Part shown: piece by piece, positions 56,428 through 64,000 of the stretch
Layout of the letters: each line of letters begins with the position of its first letter
Position numbering within the stretch: the first letter of the stretch is position 1
Source of the DNA: Corynebacterium matruchotii
GTDB lineage: Bacteria; Actinomycetota; Actinomycetes; Mycobacteriales; Mycobacteriaceae
Direction of reading: 5' to 3'
Length of the DNA: 64,000 bases
Assembly (NCBI RefSeq): GCF_011612265.2
Contig: NZ_CP050134.2
Span: 1,302,001 to 1,366,000, forward strand
Position numbers and translations under genes: made by a program
Notes under the pieces: model-generated
What the model was told of the DNA's origin: nothing
Databases searched by the model: none
What the model saw: only the letters and a program-made list of their open reading frames with translations

Positions 56428-58719
56428 TCACCGGAAGATATTACCAATGCCGCGGAGCAGCGAATTCCCCGAGCCAGCTAGCGGGTTGTCCGACACCATA
56501 TAGGTCCAGGTTGCGGACGGCCGCGCGAGTCCTTGCTCCTCAAGATGTGCCCCGTCGGCGTCGATTGGTACTTCGTTAAACGTATCCACGGCGTTATCCA
56601 CCGCCCGCTGTGCTAATTCTTTGAATTCGCGTACCGCGATCCGGTGGAATTCGTCGATGGGGGTTTCCCGGGCAATGGCCCGCAGGTGGATGGATTCCCG
56701 CACATCATCCATGAGCGCCAGGTGGTCGCTCCACCCAAGGTCTAGGTGGTAGAGCATGATTTCCCGAGCCGCCCGCACCAGGGTGTCGCGGGGTAGCTCC
56801 TTGTCTAATAAGGTGGCGCGGGCGGAGCGTTCGAAGATTTCCTGCCAGGCCCGGTCGGTGTCGAGCAGTTCCGCCCGGCGTTTGTCAATGATATCGCGTT
56901 GGTCGGCGAGGAGTTTATTATATTTCCAGGTTTGGGAGTGGATTTCCAGCAGTTGGCCTTCGGTAACCCGCTGGCAGTGTTCGATCCAGTCCCGAATCCG
57001 TTTCGATTCGATACTGCCGTCCGCCGCGGGTCGGGCAGTGACTTCTTCCCCAGCGCCGCCCACGACTACCACATCGTCTTCCAGGGAGACGAAGAATAGG
57101 GCAAGCCCAGGATCCCCCTGCCGGCCGGCCCGACCCCGCAGTTGGTTATCCAGCCGGGCGGTGCGGTGCCGGGAGGTGCCGATCACGGCAAGCCCGCCGA
57201 GTTTCACTACCGCGTCGTGGTCGTTTTCGTCCGCCCCGCCGAGTTTAATGTCGGTGCCCCGACCGGCCATTTGCGTGGAGACGGTGACCCGACCAATGTC
57301 CCCGGCTTCGGCGATGATTCGGGCTTCCTCCGCGTCGTTTTTCGCGTTGAGCACGTTCACGTCGATGTCGTATTCCCGCAGGGCTTCGGCCAATGCTTCG
57401 GATTCCGCCACGTCTTGGGTGCCGACCAGCACCGGCTGGCCCGTGTCATGGATGGCTTTGATTTCGTCGATGATGGCCCGGTTTTTATCCCGGATTGTGG
57501 CGTACACCCGGTCTGCCTCGTCGAAGCGTTGCAGTGGTTCGTTCCGGTCGATCACGCTAACCCGCAGGTCGTAGAAACTGCGGAGCTGGTCTGTGGCTTC
57601 CACCGCGGTGCCGGTCATGCCGCACACCATGGGGTATCGGTGCATGAGGGCCTGTAAGGTGATGGTGTCGAGAATGCGGCCCCCCTCCGTCACGGCCAGG
57701 CCTTCCTTGGCTTCCACGGCGGCTTGTACCCCATCGGGCCACCGCTGGAGGTCCGCCACCCGGCCTTTGGAGGCGTCGATAAGTGCCACTTTGCCGTCCC
57801 GCACGATGTAGTGCACGTCCCGGGTGAGGAGCGCGTGCGCGTGCAGTGCCAGGTTGACCTGCACTAATGTGCTGCCCACGTGTTCGTCATCGTAGAGTGA
57901 GGCAATGCCGAGTTGGCGTTCCAGCAGCCGCGCCCCCACGTCGGTGAGTGAGGCGTTCCGCCCGTCCTCGTCCACCACATAATGCTGGTTTTTCTTTAGC
58001 CTGCGCACCAGGTCCGTGATTCGGCCGCCGGGTGCGGTTCCGGGCTCGTTGCCAGCCAGCACCAGGGGCACCAGGGCCTCGTCGACTAGCACCGAGTCGG
58101 CCTCGTCGATAAGCGCCACGTCCGCCCCGTGTTGGACCGCATCTGCCCGGTCGGTGATGAGCTGGTCGCGTAGCACGTCGAAGCCGATTTCGTTGACAGG
58201 CGCGTACACAATGTTTGCTTTGTATGCTTTTCGACGCTCATCCGTGGTCATCGACTCCGTGACCGCCGCCACCGTCAGGCCGAAAAATTTCACCAGCGGA
58301 CCCATCCATTCCGCATCCCGGGCCGCCAGGTAGTCGTTCACGGTGACCGAATGCACCCGCTTGCCCATCAGCCCGAACCCGGTGTTTGCCATGGCTCCCA
58401 CCAGGGTTTTGCCCTCACCGGTGGCCATTTGGATCACGTCGCCTTCCAGCAGGCGCAGCACCGCCTGGAGTTGCACGGGAAACGGGGTCATCCCCAGGGT
58501 TCTGGTGGCGGCTATGGATAATATGGCCAAAAATTCTGCCGCGTCCGCAACCTCACCCGATGCGGTGATCTCCCGGGCCCGAGCTACCAGATCCTCATCT
58601 GAACGGGCGTTTAGTTTCGCCACCCGGGCTGCGGCCTGGTCCACAATGGCCAAGCTGCGTTTTTGATTGCGGCCCTGTTTGCCGCCCATTGCTTTCCAAA
58701 ACCAGTCGAAACCAGCCAC
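56428..58719 (-). CDS. secA2: Accessory preprotein translocase ATPase SecA2
   Basis: About 763 residues, shorter than SecA1 as usual for SecA2. Walker A MATGEGKTLVGAM, DEADSVLVDEALVPLVLAG (Walker B region), the TVNDYLAARDAEWM segment, MVCGMTGTA and QMAGRGTDIKLGG are clear, with the helical scaffold and a short C-terminus without the zinc-binding Cys tail of SecA1. AGGAGG (58726-58731 on the - strand) lies within the longer frame from ATG 58734, with GTG 58719 6 bases behind it. The GTG start, giving VAGFDWFWKAMGGKQG, matches the family. It exports a subset of proteins and works with SecYEG in other actinobacteria. Confidence 0.93.
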   Translation of the reverse strand: MAGFDWFWKAMGGKQGRNQKRSLAIVDQAAARVAKLNARSDEDLVARAREITASGEVADAAEFLAILSIAATRTLGMTPFPVQLQAVLRLLEGDVIQMATGEGKTLVGAMANTGFGLMGKRVHSVTVNDYLAARDAEWMGPLVKFFGLTVAAVTESMTTDERRKAYKANIVYAPVNEIGFDVLRDQLITDRADAVQHGADVALIDEADSVLVDEALVPLVLAGNEPGTAPGGRITDLVRRLKKNQHYVVDEDGRNASLTDVGARLLERQLGIASLYDDEHVGSTLVQVNLALHAHALLTRDVHYIVRDGKVALIDASKGRVADLQRWPDGVQAAVEAKEGLAVTEGGRILDTITLQALMHRYPMVCGMTGTAVEATDQLRSFYDLRVSVIDRNEPLQRFDEADRVYATIRDKNRAIIDEIKAIHDTGQPVLVGTQDVAESEALAEALREYDIDVNVLNAKNDAEEARIIAEAGDIGRVTVSTQMAGRGTDIKLGGADENDHDAVVKLGGLAVIGTSRHRTARLDNQLRGRAGRQGDPGLALFFVSLEDDVVVVGGAGEEVTARPAADGSIESKRIRDWIEHCQRVTEGQLLEIHSQTWKYNKLLADQRDIIDKRRAELLDTDRAWQEIFERSARATLLDKELPRDTLVRAAREIMLYHLDLGWSDHLALMDDVRESIHLRAIARETPIDEFHRIAVREFKELAQRAVDNAVDTFNEVPIDADGAHLEEQGLARPSATWTYMVSDNPLAGSGNSLLRGIGNIFR

Positions 58720-58854
58720 CACATGCCTCCTCATACCGTCGCATCTTAAATTTATCCTTAATAGTAATCACAACACCAGAGAATTTATCCGCCCCCGATT
58801 ATGTCCTAAGCTAGTGATGCGTTTTTTCCTAGCCTACGAAAGAGAACAATCTTC

Positions 58855-60048
58855 ATGCATTCGATGAGTGTTCAGCTGCCTAGTTCCGCCGGCCACACCA
58901 TGGCCGGCACCATTGACATGCCCGACACCGAACCAGTCGCCTACGCCCTTTTTGCCCACTGTTTTACTGGCTCTCGGTTCACCCCCGCGGCGGCCCGGGT
59001 GAGTAAAACCCTCGCCGAGCAGTCCATTGCCTGCCTCCGGTTTGATTTTCCCGGCCTGGGCCAGTCCACAGGTGATTTTCATGAAACCTGTTTCAGTGAA
59101 AACGTGGCCGATATCATCAGCGCCCACCAGTGGCTTGCCGACAATTACCGCACCCCCCAGCTGCTCATCGGCCATTCCCTCGGCGGCGCCGCCGCGCTTA
59201 AGGCCGCAACCAGCATCAAGGATCTCAAGGCGGTGGCGACCATTGGTGCCCCATTTGATCCGGCCCACGCGGTCCTGCATTTTGCCGACCGGATCAGCGA
59301 GGTGGACGCCACCGGAGCAGTCACGCTCACCCTTGGGGGCCGCGACATCACGATTTCCCGGGAGTTCCTAGAGGACCTGGCCGAAACCAACCCCGAATCC
59401 TACCTGCCCCGCCTGCGGAGACCCTTGCTCATTCTGCACTCCCCCATCGACCAAACCGTGGGTATCGACAACGCCCAAAACATTTACCGCACCACCCGCT
59501 ACCCCAAGTCCCTTGTCACGTTGAATAAGGCGGATCATCTCCTCACCAAACCGGGTACCGCCGCGGCGGCAGCCCGCATGATTGCCACCTGGTCACAGCA
59601 GTACCTCATCCCGGACACTGCCCCTACCGCTGCCGATGTGATCCCCGAGGGAGTGGCTATTTCCCGCACCACCAAGGCCGGCCGGTTTACCGACGTTGTC
59701 CGCACCGGCACCCACACGCTGTACACCGACCGGGATAAAGCCCATGGCGGCCGAAACCTAGGTGTGGCCCCCACCTCGCTTATTCTCACCGCGCTGGCCG
59801 CCGCCACCAGCCAGGCCATTCGGGTGGCCGCCAACGAATCCCGCATCACCACGTTGGATGATGTTTCTGTCACGGTTTCCCGCATTGTTACCGAATCCGC
59901 CACCATTCACCTGCGCCGCGAAATCGCCCTCATCGGTGACCAGCTCACCGACACCGACCGCATGGAACTCCTCGCCGCAGCCAACGATAATGAGATCCAG
60001 GCCATGCTCGCCCACGGCATCATCATTGAGGACGTGCAACCAGCATAA
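58855..60048 (+). CDS. Alpha/beta hydrolase-OsmC fusion, OsmC cysteines missing
   Basis: 397 residues. The N-terminal hydrolase (to about residue 250) has FAHCFTGSRFTPAA, FDFPGLGQS, the nucleophile motif LIGHSLGGAAALK, Asp in LHSPIDQTV and His in ADHLLTKPG. The C-terminal half (from about residue 270) follows the OsmC fold (FTDVVRTGTHTLYTDR, GVAPTSLILTALAAATSQAIRV). In family members a reactive Cys stands in the A-L-G-A-C-T segment and another in a C-P-V-H-R-T-L segment near the end. Here these read LAAATSQ and AANDNEIQAML, so both are absent and peroxide reduction is unlikely. Neighbour of secA2, as in C. glutamicum. Confidence 0.87.
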   Translation: MHSMSVQLPSSAGHTMAGTIDMPDTEPVAYALFAHCFTGSRFTPAAARVSKTLAEQSIACLRFDFPGLGQSTGDFHETCFSENVADIISAHQWLADNYRTPQLLIGHSLGGAAALKAATSIKDLKAVATIGAPFDPAHAVLHFADRISEVDATGAVTLTLGGRDITISREFLEDLAETNPESYLPRLRRPLLILHSPIDQTVGIDNAQNIYRTTRYPKSLVTLNKADHLLTKPGTAAAAARMIATWSQQYLIPDTAPTAADVIPEGVAISRTTKAGRFTDVVRTGTHTLYTDRDKAHGGRNLGVAPTSLILTALAAATSQAIRVAANESRITTLDDVSVTVSRIVTESATIHLRREIALIGDQLTDTDRMELLAAANDNEIQAMLAHGIIIEDVQPA

Positions 60049-60112
60049 ACGCCCCCGGTTGGCGCTTTAGGGCCTCATGATGTAACCTAAACAAGTCGCC
60101 AAAAGCGACACT

Positions 60113-60186
60113 CGGACTGTGGCGCAGTTTGGTAGCGCACTTGACTGGGGGTTAAGGGGTCGCAGGTTCAAATCCTGTCAGTCCGA
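60113..60186 (+). tRNA. tRNA-Pro (GGG)
   Basis: Cloverleaf: acceptor CGGACTG (60113-60119) pairs with CAGTCCG (60179-60185), discriminator A. D-arm GCGC-AGTTTGGTA-GCGC, anticodon stem CTTGA/TTAAG with loop CTGGGGG giving anticodon GGG (60147-60149), T-arm with GGTTCAAATCC. No encoded CCA is seen (CAAG follows). Confidence 0.95.
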
Positions 60187-60194
60187 CAAGATAA

Positions 60195-60231
60195 GGCTCA
60201 CACCATATTGATTATGGTGTGAGCCGTTTTT
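60195..60231 (+). terminator. Intrinsic terminator after tRNA-Pro
   Basis: GGCTCACACCATA (60195-60207) pairs with TATGGTGTGAGCC (60213-60225) across a 5-base loop, followed by GTTTTT. The stem is thirteen base pairs. It should end the tRNA transcript and may also act on the convergent glp operon. Confidence 0.9.
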
Positions 60232-60559
60232 AATTACGCAGCCACGAAAGCAATCTCATGGCAATAAGCGTGCTCAGCATTGATGCCAACGCAATCATCC
60301 ACGCCGGCATCCCACCGGATTGCGCCTGCGGCTGCGCTACCGGCACCACTACCTGTGGGGGCATCACCACCGGCGGCTCCGACTCGGGTTCTGGTTCCGG
60401 TTCCGGCTCAACCAGCACGAATTCCGCCTGGCCCACCACCCGGTTTGTTTCATTATCAAGCAGCACCCCCCGATATGAGCCCTCCGTATCTTTCGATGAC
60501 GCTAAATGCGTCCCCTCCGGGTGCACCGCCCGATACAACTGTTCCCGATTATTATCCAT
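60230..60559 (-). CDS. Small C-terminally anchored protein in the glp operon
   Basis: 109 residues from MDNNREQLYRAVHPEG; AAAGGAG precedes this ATG. A polar domain (to about residue 55, with LASSKDTEGSYRGVLLDNE) is followed by an EPEPEPEPESEPP repeat, a Pro/Gln linker and one C-terminal helix (AWMIALASMLSTLIAMRLLS) ending in WLRN. No signal peptide is present, so the N-terminus is cytoplasmic with a tail anchor. It lies 19 bases downstream of glpK on the same strand. Function unknown. Confidence 0.65.
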   Translation of the reverse strand: MDNNREQLYRAVHPEGTHLASSKDTEGSYRGVLLDNETNRVVGQAEFVLVEPEPEPEPESEPPVVMPPQVVVPVAQPQAQSGGMPAWMIALASMLSTLIAMRLLSWLRN

Positions 60560-60578
60560 AAGAAAACACTCCTTTTCA

Positions 60579-62090
60579 TCATTCCCAATCATAAGTTCGT
60601 TCCACGGCTCGGTTCCATTCCGAATATAACATCGCAACCTCTTGCGGCATCCGCCTGGGCGACCAGGTTTTTTCCGGCCGAATCTGATTCCGTAACTGTG
60701 TTAAATCCTGCACCAACCCCACACTCAACCCGGCCGCGAACGCCGCCCCCAATGCGGTAGTCTCAATCAGCCGCGGCCGCACCACATCCGTGCACACCAC
60801 ATCCGCCTGAAACTGCATCAATAAATTATTCCGCACCATTCCCCCATCAACCTTCAACTGGGTAAGCGGCACCCCGGAATCCGCCACCATCGCATCCACC
60901 ACCTCTTTCGTTTGAAACGCTGTTGCCTCCAACGCCGCCCGCGCCAAGTGGCACCTATTCGCAAACCGCGTCAATCCCACAATCACTCCCCGCGCATCCG
61001 GCCGCCACCGAGGCGCAAACAACCCCGAAAACGCCGGCACAATATACACCCCACCGTTATCCGACACCTGCAACGCTAACTCCTCCACCTCGGAGGCGTC
61101 ACGAATAATCCCCAGGTTATCCCGCAGCCACTGCACCAACGCCCCACCAATGGCCACCGACCCTTCCAACGCATACACCGGCCGCTGCCCCCGAATCTGG
61201 TAGCACACCGTTGTGATGAGCCCATTCTCACTCCATTTCGGCTCCATTCCCGTATTGAGCAACAAAAACAGGCCCGTACCGTACGTGTTTTTCGCCTCCC
61301 CCGGGGAAAAACACGCCTGCCCGAACATTGCCGACTGCTGATCCCCCAACACCCCCGCAATCGGCACCCCGGCCAACACGCCCCGCTGCCGCACCTGCCC
61401 GAACTCCCCCACACTGGGGCAGATCTTCGGCAGCATGCTCATGGGAATCCCCAACTCCGCACAAATGTCCGCATCCCACTGTAACGACCGGATATCCATC
61501 AGCAATGTCCGCGACGCATTCGTCACATCCGTCACATGCATTGCGGGTTTCCCCTGGTCGCCGGCCGCACCACCCGTCAAATTCCACAACAACCAGGTGT
61601 CCATCGTCCCAAACAGCAAATCCCCCGCCACCGCCTGCTCCCTAGCGTGCGGCACATTATCTAAAATCCACCGCAACTTCGGGCCGGACGAATACGAATT
61701 CACCAATAACCCCGTGGTCTCCCGCCACCGATCCGCGCCCCCACCAGCGGCAGCCAACTCCTCACACAACTTCGTCGTCCGAGTATCTTGCCACACAATC
61801 GCATGACACACCGGCTTCCCCGTATGCCGATTCCACACCACCGTCGTTTCCCGCTGATTCGTAATCCCCACCGCAGCAATATCTTCCCGGGCCACATTCG
61901 CCTCCGCCAATGCGGCCGCAACACTAAGTCGCACATTATCCCAAATCTCCACCGGATCATGCTCCACCCACCCCTTATGCGGAAAAATCTGCTCATGCTC
62001 ATACTGGCCTACCCCCACCACCGAAAAATCCGCATCAAAAATAACGCACCGAGTCGACGTCGTGCCCTGGTCAATAGCAGCAATAAACAT
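60579..62090 (-). CDS. glpK: Glycerol kinase
   Basis: Phosphorylates glycerol to glycerol 3-phosphate with ATP. 503 residues of the FGGY family. Motifs: [16 protein letters not shown] at the start, [53 protein letters not shown], and the C-terminal FGGY signature region ([34 protein letters not shown]). It starts 3 bases after the glpD stop and forms one operon with glpD. Residue numbering and length match the family. Confidence 0.96.
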   Translation of the reverse strand: MFIAAIDQGTTSTRCVIFDADFSVVGVGQYEHEQIFPHKGWVEHDPVEIWDNVRLSVAAALAEANVAREDIAAVGITNQRETTVVWNRHTGKPVCHAIVWQDTRTTKLCEELAAAGGGADRWRETTGLLVNSYSSGPKLRWILDNVPHAREQAVAGDLLFGTMDTWLLWNLTGGAAGDQGKPAMHVTDVTNASRTLLMDIRSLQWDADICAELGIPMSMLPKICPSVGEFGQVRQRGVLAGVPIAGVLGDQQSAMFGQACFSPGEAKNTYGTGLFLLLNTGMEPKWSENGLITTVCYQIRGQRPVYALEGSVAIGGALVQWLRDNLGIIRDASEVEELALQVSDNGGVYIVPAFSGLFAPRWRPDARGVIVGLTRFANRCHLARAALEATAFQTKEVVDAMVADSGVPLTQLKVDGGMVRNNLLMQFQADVVCTDVVRPRLIETTALGAAFAAGLSVGLVQDLTQLRNQIRPEKTWSPRRMPQEVAMLYSEWNRAVERTYDWE

Positions 62091-62093
62091 GTC

Positions 62094-63811
62094 TCACCTA
62101 TCCTGACTCACATCAATCCGACTCCGGGGATCCGACACCCGAGCCACCATCTCATTCGCCCCAGCATCGGTTGCCTCCTGCTCCGCAGATAGTAATGCCG
62201 CAACCGTTGCGGCATAACCATCCACCTCAGCAGTCACCTCCGTAGCCGACCACCCCAAATATGGTGCCACCACCTGCGCAATCGGTGCGGCGCACTCCAC
62301 CCCCCGATGCCCATACTCCATAGCGATCCGCAACCGCCGCTCAATAATATCCGCCACATGCAGCGCCCCCTCATGGGTGACCGCATACACCGCCTCCACC
62401 AGCAAATACCGGGGCGCACCCGGGATCGGGGCCAACAGGGCAGGATCACTCACCCCCAAAGCCAGCACCTCCCGCACCAACGACCCGTACCTTCCCAACA
62501 AATGCTCAACCTGCGCCGTCGTCAACCCATATTGGTGAGCCAGCGCCGGGGTGTGATTCGCCACAGCCTGATACCGCTCCGCCCCCAACAATGGCGTGGC
62601 ATCCGTCACCGACTCTGGTACCATCCGGCCCCGAATATCTTGTACCGCCGCCGCAACCGCATCCCGACCAATAACCCGGTAGGTGGTGTACTTCCCACCA
62701 GCCACAGACACCAATCCGGGCGTCACCCGCGCCACCGCATGGTTACGGGACAAATTCGTGGTGGACTCCGACGTCCCACTCACTAATGGCCGCAACCCCG
62801 AATACACGCCCACAATATCCGCCACCGTGATCGGGTGCCGCACCTTCTCATTCACATGCGCCAAAATATAGTCAATGTCCGCCCGGGTTGCCGCCGGATA
62901 CGCCAAATTCTTATCCCAATCAGTATCAGTCGTACCAATAATCCAATACTCCCCCCACGGGATCACAAACAACACCGACTTCTCAGTCACAAAACACAAC
63001 GCAGCATCCGCATCCAAACAATCACGCGGCACCACAATATGCACCCCCTTCGACGCCCGCACCGTAAACGGCCCCGTCACCCCGGCAAGCTTATGGATCT
63101 CCTCCGTCCACACCCCCGTAGCATTAATAAACACATCCGCCGATAGTGTGGTCTCCGAACCCGTGTCGGTGTCCAACAGCCTTGCCCCCACCACCCGACT
63201 CCCCACCTTCGTCAACCCCACCACCTGCGTCGACGGCCGAACAACCGCCCCCAACTCCGCGGCCGTACGCAACACCGTCAACGTGTGGCGGGCATCGTCG
63301 ACAAGCGTGTCAAAATACCGCACCCCACCAACTACCACGTCATCTTTCAACCCGGGGGCCAACCGCAACGTGCCCGCCCGCGACAAATGCTTCTGCATGG
63401 GCACAGACTTCGCCCCACCCATCAAGTCATACAGCGCAAACCCCGACGCCATATACGGCCGCTCCCACACCCTATGCGTCAACGGGAAAATAAACCGCAA
63501 CGGTTTCACCAAATGCGGCGCCAACGTCGACATCGAAAGCTCCCGCTCCCGCAACGACTCCGCCACCAGCCGAAAATCCAGCATCGCTAAATACCGCAAC
63601 CCGCCATGAAACATTTTCGACGACCGCGAACTCGTGCCAGAGGCAAAATCCCGCGCCTCCACAACCGCAACTTTCAACCCCCTACTCGCGGCATCCAACG
63701 CCGCACCCGCCCCCACGGAACCCCACCAATAACACACACATCAAAATGCTGCGCCCCAAACTCCGCCCACGCCTGGGAAAATACGCAGGATTCCAACTCA
63801 CCATGGCCCAT
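62094..63811 (-). CDS. glpD: Glycerol-3-phosphate dehydrogenase, one frameshift
   Basis: FAD enzyme oxidising glycerol 3-phosphate at the membrane. About 572 residues. The FAD motif FDVCVIGGGSVGAGAALDAASRG is split by a frameshift at about 63721-63724: one C (G on the coding strand) is missing. Also clear are ARDFASGTSSRSSKMFHGGLRYL, WIIGTTDTDWD and SGLRPLVSG. The inferred start is ATG 63811 (MGHGELES); AAGGAG lies unusually close to it. Followed by glpK after 3 bases. Confidence 0.92.
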
Positions 63812-63940
63812 GCTCCTTACCTGGTTACTAATTTCCCAGTCTAAAGGCTCCCACCCGATCAGGCTAGCAATTCTTGTGTGAGTCTCACCCACAATCTACA
63901 ATTTCCATTGTTCACAACCCCAACCAGGCAGGAATACGGC

Positions 63941-64000
63941 ATGCCTCTAACATCCAAGAAAAACACCGCCATCCTCTTCGCCATCCTGGCGGCAGCGTTC
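63941..64000 (+). CDS. Start of an unidentified gene, probably membrane or exported
   Basis: Only the first 20 codons lie in the window. MPLTSKKNTAILFAILAAAF has a basic start and a hydrophobic run, as in a signal peptide or first transmembrane helix. It is divergent from glpD, so a glycerol or glycerol-phosphate transporter is possible, but nothing seen here shows this. An AGGCAGGA lies upstream. Confidence 0.5.
   Translation, partial: MPLTSKKNTAILFAILAAAF

Overview
The window looks like a chromosomal segment of a Corynebacterium. The evidence is a complete pupylation locus (arc, dop, pup, pafA, pafB, pafC) with no 20S proteasome genes, an OdhI protein with its N-terminal ETTSVFRADLL segment, the odhI-ftsR-merR group, secA2, separate lnt and ppm1 genes, rbpA, and overall high GC. 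Gene order from gnd to secA2 matches my memory of the C. glutamicum chromosome. No rRNA, CRISPR array, insertion sequence or origin was seen.

Layout. 1-6.5 kb: 3' end of metH, a small membrane protein, a DUF4241 protein, hisE-hisG, aspA and fhs. 6.4-9.7 kb: an orphan HigA-like antitoxin, a RecB-family nuclease, an M18 aminopeptidase and trmI. 9.7-20.2 kb: arc-dop-pup-pafA-pafB-pafC-tatA-tatC-helY, all on the + strand. 20.1-21.8 kb: a trypsin-like protease and an M24 peptidase. 21.9-32.3 kb: cobalamin genes cobL-cobM-cobK (+), cobIJ-cobH-cobG (-), and cobN (+) behind a cobalamin riboswitch. MetH at the left edge is a B12 user. 32.4-37.1 kb: FxsA-like protein, lnt, ppm1, rbpA, a zinc-ribbon protein, YceI and a 50-residue membrane protein. 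37.1-45.3 kb: alpha/beta hydrolase, MHS-type transporter, lipoprotein, Cfa-like protein, ndh, methyltransferase, corA and a thioesterase. 45.4-47.1 kb: a lone tyrosine recombinase followed by about 0.5 kb of AT-rich DNA. 47.1-53.5 kb: gnd, two CNNM/CorC proteins, a conserved unknown and a VWA protein. 53.6-58.7 kb (-): merR, a bifunctional-nuclease family gene, ftsR, odhI and secA2. 58.9-64 kb: a hydrolase-OsmC fusion, tRNA-Pro(GGG), and a glpD-glpK-small membrane protein operon, with the start of one more gene at the right edge.

Three things stand out. (1) The 5' end of the alpha/beta hydrolase gene (37957-38064) is recognisably similar to an internal piece of the neighbouring transporter gene (38398-38513). 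It appears to supply the hydrolase with its N-terminal hydrophobic anchor. (2) About 28-30 single-base indels break otherwise well conserved genes. Roughly 18 of them fall in pafA-pafB-pafC (12.9-15.6 kb). Most lie in G or C runs, so sequence error is the leading explanation, but decay of the pupylation regulators cannot be excluded from sequence alone. (3) The + strand is divided into multi-kilobase blocks of opposite C/G bias that ignore gene direction and change sharply inside genes (about 18.8-19.0 kb in helY, about 51.64 kb in the gene at 51099-51968).
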